DNA of 64,000 nt from Candidatus Obscuribacter sp. (GTDB lineage: Bacteria > Cyanobacteriota > Vampirovibrionia > Obscuribacterales > Obscuribacteraceae). A program made the translations under genes and the position numbers. Positions 47,591-55,442 of this stretch are shown here, in pieces (the stretch's first letter is position 1; each line of letters starts with the position of its first letter). The stretch covers positions 803,305-867,304 of the forward strand of contig JADKDV010000005.1 in NCBI GenBank assembly GCA_016718315.1, written 5' to 3'. The notes beneath the pieces are model-generated. The model saw nothing but the letters and a program-made list of their open reading frames with translations, made no database searches and had not been told where the DNA came from.

Positions 47591-48598
47591 CGCATCCTGC
47601 GACTTGGCTATCAGTTTGCATAGTTCCTCTCCGCTTAACCAGTTATCGTTTACGTCTGAGCGATAGCGGAAGCCCTCAGCTACTGGCGCTCCGCCGCGCT
47701 TAATAAGCTCCTGGGGATCCCACCAGAGTTGGCTTGGTTGGATTACATAACGATCTGGGAATTCCAGGCACCAGGGGGATTCATCGCGAGGTACCAGGGT
47801 CTCATGCAGTTTTTCGCCAGGGCGCATGCCGCAAAATTCAAATTTGCATTCAGGACCGATTGTCTTGGCTAGTTCCATCAAACTCATTGAGGCTATTTTA
47901 GGTACAAAAATTTCGCCGCCCTGTACTTGATCTGTACACGAGATTACAAAGTCGACACCTTTTTCTAGGGTTAACCAAAACCTGGTCATGCGCTCGTCAG
48001 TCAGCCTCAGTACACCGGTCTTTTTCATCTCTAAAAACAGCGGGATAACGCTGCCGCGGCTGGCAATGACGTTGCCGTAGCGCACTATGCCAAATTTTGT
48101 CTCGGCTTTACCAGCATAGCTATTGGCTGTGACAAATAATTTGTCGGAGCAGAGCTTGGTGGCGCCGTAGAGATTGATAGGGTTAGCTGCTTTGTCTGTG
48201 GAAAGGGCAATAACCTTTTTGACGCCACGATCAATGGCGGCATCAATGATATTGGCCGCGCCCAGTACATTTGTTTTGACAAATTCAAATGGGTTGTATT
48301 CGGCAGCGGGTACTTGCTTGAGCGCTGCTGCGTGGATGACGATATCGACATCGGTAAAGGCGCGATAAAGTCGGTCGCGGTCGCGAATGTCGCCGAGGAA
48401 GAATCTCAAACTACGGTCCTGCAGCTCTTGCTGCATTTCGTATTGTTTACATTCGTCTCTGCTGAAGATGATAAGCTTTTTAGGCTTGTAATCAGCTAAA
48501 AGCTTTTTGGTCAGGGCTTTGCCAAATGAGCCTGTACCGCCTGTGACGAGTACGGTTGAGTTTGCCCAATCGGTAGCTGCTGGGAGATCCATTGACAC
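47570..48598 (-). CDS. pseB: UDP-GlcNAc 4,6-dehydratase (inverting) PseB
   Basis: A 342-residue SDR enzyme, first step of pseudaminic acid synthesis. GGTGSFG Rossmann motif at residues 20-26. The PseB-specific active site is present: Asp135 and Lys136 in LSTDKAANP, and Tyr144/Lys148 in NLYGATK. RFWLTLEKGVDFV and GMRPGEKLHE are family signatures. GTG start at 48598 with AAGGA eight bases upstream; an ATG two codons later is an alternative. First gene of a minus-strand unit with pseC and the SGNH-like gene. Confidence 0.93.
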   Translation of the reverse strand: MSMDLPAATDWANSTVLVTGGTGSFGKALTKKLLADYKPKKLIIFSRDECKQYEMQQELQDRSLRFFLGDIRDRDRLYRAFTDVDIVIHAAALKQVPAAEYNPFEFVKTNVLGAANIIDAAIDRGVKKVIALSTDKAANPINLYGATKLCSDKLFVTANSYAGKAETKFGIVRYGNVIASRGSVIPLFLEMKKTGVLRLTDERMTRFWLTLEKGVDFVISCTDQVQGGEIFVPKIASMSLMELAKTIGPECKFEFCGMRPGEKLHETLVPRDESPWCLEFPDRYVIQPSQLWWDPQELIKRGGAPVAEGFRYRSDVNDNWLSGEELCKLIAKSQDASNLALR

Positions 48599-48713
48599 GA
48601 TTCCAATCCTTAAAAGCGATGTTAGAGTCTACTTTGAAACATTTAACGATAGCATGCGTGGCTAACTGTCGCAGGAAAAGCGTTTAAGAAAACCATATAT
48701 AAGTCGACTGCTT

Positions 48714-48756
48714 TTACAATTGCCGGTCTCTTTAATTTGCCGGGCGCCAATTGTAA
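48714..48756. repeat. Inverted repeat in the pseB/amidotransferase divergent region
   Basis: Perfect 9-bp arms TTACAATTG (48714-48722) and CAATTGTAA (48748-48756), 25 bases apart, lie in the 266-base gap between divergent genes. They could be two operator half-sites or a long hairpin. An A/T-rich TATATAAG lies near 48696-48703. Otherwise this gap has no gene. Confidence 0.4.
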
Positions 48757-48864
48757 CCAGCTTGTATCGGGCTGCTTAAGGATAACTCAAGAGTTTTGGG
48801 CGCTAATCAGATATCCTAACAGCCTGTAGGGATCTACATTTGAGCCAGTTGAGGGATTAATTTG

Positions 48865-50019
48865 ATGGCAAAGACTTTAGGGCAGCCGCTATTTGCCAAT
48901 ATGCAGTACTGCGTGCGTTGTTGTATGCCCTCGTCAAACGAAGGTATCGAATTTGACGAGATGGGCATCTGTCGCGCTTGCTTTAGCGCTGAGCAAAAAA
49001 TGCATATCAATTGGATAGAGAGAGAAAAATCTCTGCGCAAGTTGCTTGACTATCACAAAAGTCTCAATCGCGACTATGACTGTATCGTGCCTATCTCTGG
49101 TGGCAAAGATAGTACTTTTCAATTGCATGTGGTCACAAAGGTATATGGACTGAGAGCCCTGGCTGTCACTTTTAGCCACAATTGGTTTACTGAGACTGGT
49201 AAATACAATTTGCAAAACTGTCTTGAAAAATTCAATGTCGACCACATTGTCTTTACACCTAACCGCAATTTAGTCAATCGTATTGCTCGTCAGAGTCTGG
49301 TCAAAATTGGTGATAGCTGCTGGCACTGCCACTCCGGTGTTGGTGCCTTTGCCATGCAAATCGCCGTTAAGTTCAATATTTCACTGCTTATCTGGGGCGA
49401 ATCAGCCGCTGACCTGTCTGGCCGGTCGAGTTATTTTGATCCGGTAATCAAATTTGACCGTGATTATTTCACCAAGATGTCAGCCAAAGTAGGTCCCGAA
49501 GAAATCGCCGGAGACACAATCTCTGCCCGCGAACTCTCGCCCTGGCGCTTGCCTTCGGTGGAAGACATTGAGCGCGTCGGAGTCGAGGGCATCCACTTGG
49601 GAGATTACATCTTTTGGGATGACGAAAGACAGATGGAATTTGTCCGTGATGTCTACGACTGGCGTGAAGACCGTGTCGAGGGTACTTACAAGGGCTATAA
49701 GTCTGTCGAATGTATTATGGCCGGCGTGCACGACTACACCAAGTTTTTAAAGCGTGGTTTTGGTCGCGGTACAGACCATGCCAGTGTTGATGTTAGAGCT
49801 GGCTTGCTTACCAGAGAAGAAGCCTTTGAGCTGGCTAAAAAGCATGACACCGAAAGACCGGATGCTCTCGATTATTATTTGCAGATAACAGGTTATACCG
49901 AAGCAGAGTTTGAAGCCGTGATGCTCAAGCATCGTCATGCCCTCAATATCAAAGGGCTCTCTGATGCAGAGTTTGCTCAAGCCGTTGAAGAATATCGTAG
50001 TGAGTCGGGTCAAAAGTAA
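48865..50019 (+). CDS. N-acetyl sugar amidotransferase (PseA/WbpG/WbuX family)
   Basis: A 384-residue PP-loop ATPase that converts an N-acetyl group of a sugar to an acetamidino group, as PseA does on pseudaminic acid and WbpG on UDP-sugars. An N-terminal zinc-type cluster has Cys16, Cys19, Cys36 and Cys39. The PP-loop ISGGKDST gives Ser78-Gly-Gly-Lys-Asp-Ser. The WHCHSGVGAF segment and RPDALDYYLQITG are family-typical. ATG at 48865 with GAGGGA eight bases upstream. The stop overlaps the amidase start by one base (TAATG), so translation is coupled. WbpG uses ammonia from a HisH/HisF-type pair; none is seen here, so the amidase may supply it (hypothesis). Divergent from pseB. Confidence 0.9.
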   Translation: MAKTLGQPLFANMQYCVRCCMPSSNEGIEFDEMGICRACFSAEQKMHINWIEREKSLRKLLDYHKSLNRDYDCIVPISGGKDSTFQLHVVTKVYGLRALAVTFSHNWFTETGKYNLQNCLEKFNVDHIVFTPNRNLVNRIARQSLVKIGDSCWHCHSGVGAFAMQIAVKFNISLLIWGESAADLSGRSSYFDPVIKFDRDYFTKMSAKVGPEEIAGDTISARELSPWRLPSVEDIERVGVEGIHLGDYIFWDDERQMEFVRDVYDWREDRVEGTYKGYKSVECIMAGVHDYTKFLKRGFGRGTDHASVDVRAGLLTREEAFELAKKHDTERPDALDYYLQITGYTEAEFEAVMLKHRHALNIKGLSDAEFAQAVEEYRSESGQK

Positions 50020-51419
50020 TGACGAGATTAATCGAATACACAGCAACTGAAATAGTAGATCTGTTGCGCCGTCGCGAATTTAGCTGCGAGCAGCTAGTTA
50101 GCGACAGTCTAGATCAAATTGAGAGATTGGATAAGACTGTCCATGCCTGGGCGTACCTCGACCGCAAGCTGGCAATTGAGCAGGCTCGCGCTGTGGATAG
50201 TGGGCTTAAAGCCGGGCAGGAGACCAGAGCCTTTACCGGTGTGCCAGTTGGTGTCAAAGATGTCTTTAACACCAAAGACATGCCTACAGAGATGGGTAGT
50301 CCCATCTGGAAGGACTTTACTCCAGGCAATGATGCCCGGGTCGTGCATTATCTGCGTATGGCACAGGCCGTTATCCCTGGTAAAACAGTAACTGCCGAAT
50401 TTGCCGTACATGCTCCTGGACCGACTGCCAATCCTCATAATCCAGAGTATATGCCCGGTACATCTTCCAGTGGCTCAGCCTGTGCGGTGGCATCATATAT
50501 GGTGCCAGTTGCGCTCGGTACCCAGACAGCTGGTTCGGTGATGAGACCATCTAGTTATTGTGGTGTCTTTGGCTTTAAACCCTCATTTGGTTTAATCCCT
50601 CGTACAGCTGTGCTTAAGACTACGGATACTCTCGATACAATCGGCGTTTTTGCTCGTTCAGTCCAGGATCTGTCCTTGTTGTTTGACACCATTAGAGTCA
50701 AAGGCCGTGACTATCCCATCCCCGAAAAAGCTCTCAATGATCAGGAGCGTCAAACCAAAAAGCCCGGTCAACCTTGGCGTATTGCTCTGGTAAAAGGACC
50801 TAAATGGCAACATGCCGAAGCCTACGCCCAGGAAGCTATTGCTGCGTTTGCCAAGAAAGTCGGCGCCATCAAAGAGGTAGTGGTAGAAGAATTTGAGTTG
50901 CCGGTGGAATTTAACCGGGCTCACGAAATACACGCCACAATTTATGATCGCACTCTCGCCTATTATTTTAGAGAAGAGTTTAAGCACCACACACTGGTCA
51001 GCCAAGTGATGTACGACATCATTAACCGTGGCAATGAGCTGACCCTGGCTCAGTACCAGGTGGCGCTCAAAGAGCAGACAGCGCTCTGTCAACAATTAGA
51101 TCAGATCCTCAGTACCAGATTTGATGTCATCCTCAATCTAACGACAGGTGGCGAGGCTCTCAAAGGACTGGAGTCTGTGGATAGACCAGATAACTGTTTG
51201 ATTTGGACGCTCTGCCATGTGCCTGCAATTAGTTTGCCAGTCTTTAGCGGTCCTAATAAGCTGCCATTTGGCGCACAGATAGTCGGTCGCCGCTACAACG
51301 ATCCGATGCTACTAAGTTTTGCTGAGCTTTTGCAGCGTCATGGACTTTTAGAGGGCGCTCCCCATCCAGTGCCCCAGATGGCTCTCAGCGGTGCGGCAAG
51401 CTCGTCCATTCGCGCTTGA
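50019..51419 (+). CDS. Amidase-signature hydrolase coupled to the sugar amidotransferase
   Basis: A 466-residue GatA-like amidase. The triad is visible: Lys80 (GVKDVFNTKD), cis-Ser149 (GTSSSGSACA) and Ser173 (TQTAGSVMRP). The 24-residue spacing between the two serines equals that in GatA. It begins on the last base of the amidotransferase stop codon. Amidase-signature enzymes release ammonia from Asn/Gln side chains or other amides. There is no GatB or GatC here, so tRNA amidation is unlikely; supplying ammonia or trimming an amide on the glycan are both possible. The 3' end overlaps the convergent GNAT gene by 35 bases. Confidence 0.87.
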   Translation: MTRLIEYTATEIVDLLRRREFSCEQLVSDSLDQIERLDKTVHAWAYLDRKLAIEQARAVDSGLKAGQETRAFTGVPVGVKDVFNTKDMPTEMGSPIWKDFTPGNDARVVHYLRMAQAVIPGKTVTAEFAVHAPGPTANPHNPEYMPGTSSSGSACAVASYMVPVALGTQTAGSVMRPSSYCGVFGFKPSFGLIPRTAVLKTTDTLDTIGVFARSVQDLSLLFDTIRVKGRDYPIPEKALNDQERQTKKPGQPWRIALVKGPKWQHAEAYAQEAIAAFAKKVGAIKEVVVEEFELPVEFNRAHEIHATIYDRTLAYYFREEFKHHTLVSQVMYDIINRGNELTLAQYQVALKEQTALCQQLDQILSTRFDVILNLTTGGEALKGLESVDRPDNCLIWTLCHVPAISLPVFSGPNKLPFGAQIVGRRYNDPMLLSFAELLQRHGLLEGAPHPVPQMALSGAASSSIRA

Positions 51420-51954
51420 GGATGCCATAACGCAAGATATCGTAGGGCTTATCGTCGATTAGCTCTTGCTCTCGCAATGTGGCTTCCAGGCGCATCTGCC
51501 AGTGCTCAGCAATCTTTTGCATGGCGATATTGCCACCTACTGTCCCGGCTGTCACTTTGCGCATACCCAGATCGTTAAACAAAAATGCCATCACCAGTCC
51601 CCAGGCGGCTTTGCCCAGACCTCGACCACGAGCACTTGGGTTACCGACCATAATGCCGATATCGGCTACCAGTGACTGGCTATCGACATAAGTATTAATC
51701 GTACCCATAAGCTCGCCTGAGTCAGTGGCTTCTATCGCCCAGAGATGATTGGCTGTACCGACAAAAGTCTGTTGATAGGCAATGGAAGTCTCTCTAGTGT
51801 GGTGGCGCAGGCGCTGTCTGCTAAAGCGCATCAGGTGTTTGTCATTGAGCCAGCATAGATAATCATCGGTGACATGGGCGGCAGTTATTGGGGGCAAAGT
51901 GGCAACAGGACCAGTCAAGGTTGGTGTGGCTATGGCACAGAGGTTAATACTCAT
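51385..51954 (-). CDS. GNAT-family N-acetyltransferase
   Basis: A 189-residue acetyltransferase with the acetyl-CoA motif ARGRGLGKAAWG (residues ~108-119, R/Q-x-x-G-x-G/A) and a preceding IMVGNPSA strand. It resembles PseH/RimJ-like enzymes acting on amino sugars. The ATG overlaps the stop of the frame-repaired glycosyltransferase-like gene by four bases (ATGA), placing it in a four-gene minus-strand operon with the oxidoreductase and DegT aminotransferase. It may acetylate the amino group made by that aminotransferase. Its 3' end lies antisense to the amidase. Confidence 0.82.
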   Translation of the reverse strand: MSINLCAIATPTLTGPVATLPPITAAHVTDDYLCWLNDKHLMRFSRQRLRHHTRETSIAYQQTFVGTANHLWAIEATDSGELMGTINTYVDSQSLVADIGIMVGNPSARGRGLGKAAWGLVMAFLFNDLGMRKVTAGTVGGNIAMQKIAEHWQMRLEATLREQELIDDKPYDILRYGILKREWTSLPHR

Positions 51955-53015
51955 GAATCTCCCAATTGTTTGACGATAAATGCGACGACACGTGTCAGGG
52001 CTCCAGGAGCAAAGCTGGCTTCGTTGTCAGCTGTATTGCTTTGTGGTTTGTTGTTTTGCCAGTCTTGTAGATATCGCTCGATATCAGCTCTCTGGCTTAA
52101 GCAAGGCGTTAGTCCGCTGGTCACTGTGGGCAGCCAGTCGCTCTTTAGCCGTAGGTACAATGGATAGAGTTGTAGCTCCTGCTAGATAAGCTTCGATCAT
52201 TAGCATCGAGGTCATGCCAACGACAAGATCTGCCTGGCAAACAAGCTCAAGGGGATCTCCGCCGGTGCTGAGAAGCTCAATATCCTCCATGTATGGAGTA
52301 AATTCTTCGTGATTGTTTTTAGGGTGCAGTCTTACTATTAGTTTTGCCTTGATTTGCTGGCTTTTAATGGCATAAATCAGTTCTTGCAAAACGATGTCGG
52401 TGCGATTGGTGCTGCCGGTGGTGCCAGATAATGTGTATTGATCTGACTTGTGGCTCAAGGACGGATCCAGTCTTATCACTGGTTCTGCGATAAAAACAAT
52501 TGTCCTGTCCGTTGATGCCTTCTGTTTTTGTCTGATTGCTTTGGCTCTGTCGCGCACAAAGTCATAGTGTGGATGACCCAGGGGCAAGATGCAGTCTGCT
52601 TCTTTGCCCAGTTTGATAAATTCTCCCTGGGTCTCTTTGTCGGGTACCAGTAAGTATTGAGGAGCGTATTTTAGCGGGTCACTGCTCTCTCCACAAAATC
52701 TTTTGTCTGCATTCATGCGCATATCGACTACGCCGATGGTCTTGATTTACTTGCCCGTGCTTGCTCCACAAGGGCGTGGATAGGGCTTTGTCGATTATCG
52801 CTAGAGCCCACTACAAGTACTTCTGTTTTTAGCAAGTCATCTATACTTTGAGCTTGCCAGAGTGTAAATGGCACAGCGCGGTCTGACAAATATTTGACTG
52901 CTGGTCCGGTGGCAATGAAATGGCAGTCTATATTTTGCGCTAACAATGCAGCTGGTATTTGTCTGACAAAGTTGGCCGCACCGGGGTCTTCAACTGCTAT
53001 TAAAACTCTGGTCAT
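51951..53015 (-). CDS. Glycosyltransferase-like (GT-B fold) glycan protein, two frameshifts
   Basis: About 354 residues after repair. It starts with MTRVLIAVEDPGAANFV, a GT-B-like N-terminal Rossmann strand, and has VVGSSDNRQ, later VRLHPKNNHEE, and near the C-terminus LVVGMTSMLMIEAYLAG, resembling the donor-binding half of capsule and CDP-glycerol-type transferases. A base is missing from the TTT at 52746-52748 (…SKIKTIGVVDMRM restored), and one is extra in TTT at 52144-52146 (…AKSDWLPTVTSG restored). The repaired end at 51951 makes an ATGA overlap with the GNAT gene, as the start does with the oxidoreductase, supporting the repair. Raw pieces are 52728-53015 and 52084-52722. Product not identified. 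Confidence 0.7.
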
Positions 53016-54028
53016 GGCTCTATCGTTTGTGCGCTGTAGCCACTATCTCTAGAGCGCAGTATGGCTTCTACTATAGCCGTGCTCGCCAAAGCTGATTGAG
53101 CCGAGCTGCACAAAGGTGTGCCCTTATCCAGGTTGTCTGCCAGGTTATCGTACATGCGGTAAAATGCCTGTCCCAGCGTGCTGGCAATCGTTTCTGGCTT
53201 GTCGTAGACCAACTCCATTTCGCCTGAGACCATTCGATTTGGGCCAAGTGGTGTTTTGTAAATGGATAGACCACCGTGGAGATAGTCGAGCTTGCCTGAT
53301 TCTCCAATCAGTTGCAGACCGTTTTCTCTAAAGGCGCTAAATTTGACCGGACTAAAAAAGATGCTCTGACCACTTACAAGAGTGAGCACAAATGCCAAAT
53401 TAATATCTCCAGTAATTGGACCCTCGCTAAAGGCCAAACCTGGCAGGGCAGTGACTTGCTCTATGGGACCAACTAAGAGACGCACCAGGTCCACCATATG
53501 TACGCCGTTGTTTTTGATGCCATTGCCATAGAGCCCAAAGCCAGTTTGTAGCTTGCCTATATGTGCGGTTAGAGTGCCTGCCGCAAGCTCGTTTGTGAGC
53601 GCGTCTGCTCGTCTTAGCAAATTGACCTGTACTTTTATATTGCGCTTCTGGCAGTAGGATAAAAACTCCTGAGAGCTTTTGAGGTCTATACCCAGCGGTT
53701 TTTCGACTATGACAGCCTGGAGATTGTTAAAGACCTTGATGTCAGAGAATCTATTATCGGGTGGTGTGGCCAGCACCAGTATCTGGATTTCATCGCGGGT
53801 GCTTAGCTCTGCGCAGCTAGATGCTATGACAATCTCGGGATAGTCGCTTTGAGCTTGCTTGAGAGCAGCTGGGGCACTATCAACTACAGCGCAAAAGTCA
53901 AAAGCCGGATGGTCGCAAAGCACCTGCCCGTGGCTTGTGTATTGCATCAGTTTTGCCATGACAGGATCTCTGGCATAACCCTGAGCGATTTTGCCAAAGC
54001 CGACTAGAGCTGTTTTGAACGGCGCCAC
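53012..54028 (-). CDS. Gfo/Idh/MocA family oxidoreductase
   Basis: A 338-residue NAD(P)-dependent dehydrogenase. Rossmann motif VGFGKIAQGY at the N-terminus, ATPPDNR in the second strand region, and the family lysine in VIVEKPLG. NNGVHMVDLVR carries the catalytic-type Asp/His. These enzymes oxidise sugar nucleotides such as UDP-GlcNAcA (WlbA) or act on inositols. Next to a DegT aminotransferase and a GNAT, it would form an oxidise-aminate-acetylate cassette for a 3-amino or 4-amino sugar (inference). It overlaps the next gene by four bases. Confidence 0.88.
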   Translation of the reverse strand: MAPFKTALVGFGKIAQGYARDPVMAKLMQYTSHGQVLCDHPAFDFCAVVDSAPAALKQAQSDYPEIVIASSCAELSTRDEIQILVLATPPDNRFSDIKVFNNLQAVIVEKPLGIDLKSSQEFLSYCQKRNIKVQVNLLRRADALTNELAAGTLTAHIGKLQTGFGLYGNGIKNNGVHMVDLVRLLVGPIEQVTALPGLAFSEGPITGDINLAFVLTLVSGQSIFFSPVKFSAFRENGLQLIGESGKLDYLHGGLSIYKTPLGPNRMVSGEMELVYDKPETIASTLGQAFYRMYDNLADNLDKGTPLCSSAQSALASTAIVEAILRSRDSGYSAQTIEP

Positions 54029-54031
54029 TTA

Positions 54032-55321
54032 TTATTTAGCCAGTACTTCTTGTCTGGCTACCTGAGTCAGTTCGGAGCGATTTTTGTAGACTTTGGTGAT
54101 GCCTTCAATGACCTGATCTAATTCGCTCTGTGGCAGAGCGTAAGAGCAAACACTGACACCAATCAGCTCTTGCTCGTGCATGCGCTCAGTGACCGGACAA
54201 AAACCCTTTTGGTAGGTGCGCTCAGTCAGGTCAAAAGGAAATCCTTTGCCACCAATAGCGATGCGCTTCTGGAAGACCGGCAATAGATAAAGTGGTTTGA
54301 CATAGCCTTCAAAGATTGGCAGACCTTCAGCCTTTAGGGCCTCACAAAAGACTTTGCGACTGACACCAGTAGCTGATTGGTCATAACGCATACACCAGGT
54401 GTAATAGACGTGGCGGCAATCAGAGCGGACTACCGGTGGTGTTATGCCTGGCAAACCACTAAGAGCTTGAGTGAGCTGGTTGGCGATTTTTTCGCGGCTA
54501 TCGACCAGAGTGTCGGCTTTTTTTAGCTGTTCCAATCCTATCGCCGCGCCAATTTCGGTCATGCGGTAGTTGTAGCCGACTAGATTGGTCAGGTCTTCTA
54601 TACCGGCGGGATCGACGGCGTTTTCGGCGTGGTTGCGGATCATCTGCAGGCGCAAAGCTAGCTCTTTGTCGTCTGTGGTACAGACGCCGCCTTCGCCAGT
54701 GTGGATATGCTTGTGATAGTTGAGGCTAAAGACACCGATATGACCGATTGTGCCAGCAAAGCGCGAGGCTTCGGTGGCGAGCGGTCCCTGGGCGTTATCT
54801 TCGATTAATTTAATCTTGTGCTGGTCAGCCAGGGCTCTCAGCTCAGCCAGGCGGGCTGGATGACCAAAGAGATTGACGGCGATGATTGCTCTTGTGCGGG
54901 GCGTTATGGCTGCTTTGACTTTGACCGGATCCAGGCAAAAGGTCTCAGGCTCAATGTCGACAAAGACCGGAATGCCCCCGTATATGAGTGGCGCCATGGC
55001 TGTAGCGGACATTGTGTAGGGCGGTACTATCACTTCATCCCCAGGTCCCACACCGACCGCCCCTACTGCAGCAAAGAGCCCAGAGCTGGCTGAGTTGACC
55101 GATACAGAGTACTGACAGTTGAATTTTTGGGACCAGGCTGCTTCCATTGCGAGGATAGTCTCACCGCCAAAAAAGTCTGGACCCCAGGCTCCCAAAAACT
55201 TGGAGATGCAGCCGGAGCGCATTACTTTAGTGACCGCTGCAATTTCTTCTTCACCCATAGAGATATACGGTGTGAGGTTTTGTACTGCTGGTTTGCCGCC
55301 GTTTATTGCCAGGTTAGCCAT
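54032..55321 (-). CDS. DegT/DnrJ/EryC1/StrS-family sugar aminotransferase
   Basis: A 429-residue PLP enzyme transferring an amino group to a keto-sugar nucleotide. PLP lysine Lys204 in NYHKHIHTGEGG; Asp175 in LIEDNAQG binds the ring nitrogen. NSASSGLFAA and PPYTMSATA match the family. The insert around residues 40-55 (CISKFLGAWGPDFFGG) is longer than in WecE or PseC. It heads the minus-strand unit with the oxidoreductase (three-base gap), GT-B and GNAT genes. Regiochemistry is unknown. Confidence 0.88.
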   Translation of the reverse strand: MANLAINGGKPAVQNLTPYISMGEEEIAAVTKVMRSGCISKFLGAWGPDFFGGETILAMEAAWSQKFNCQYSVSVNSASSGLFAAVGAVGVGPGDEVIVPPYTMSATAMAPLIYGGIPVFVDIEPETFCLDPVKVKAAITPRTRAIIAVNLFGHPARLAELRALADQHKIKLIEDNAQGPLATEASRFAGTIGHIGVFSLNYHKHIHTGEGGVCTTDDKELALRLQMIRNHAENAVDPAGIEDLTNLVGYNYRMTEIGAAIGLEQLKKADTLVDSREKIANQLTQALSGLPGITPPVVRSDCRHVYYTWCMRYDQSATGVSRKVFCEALKAEGLPIFEGYVKPLYLLPVFQKRIAIGGKGFPFDLTERTYQKGFCPVTERMHEQELIGVSVCSYALPQSELDQVIEGITKVYKNRSELTQVARQEVLAK

Positions 55322-55442
55322 TTCAAATCCTAATGAGTGCCCATTATGGGAGACTTAGACGTGCCGGTAGACTCTTGTCAGCTTGTGATTTTACCGCCAA
55401 ATGGCGCAAAGGTTATTAAGCAGGCGCGATCAGTAACAAAAG

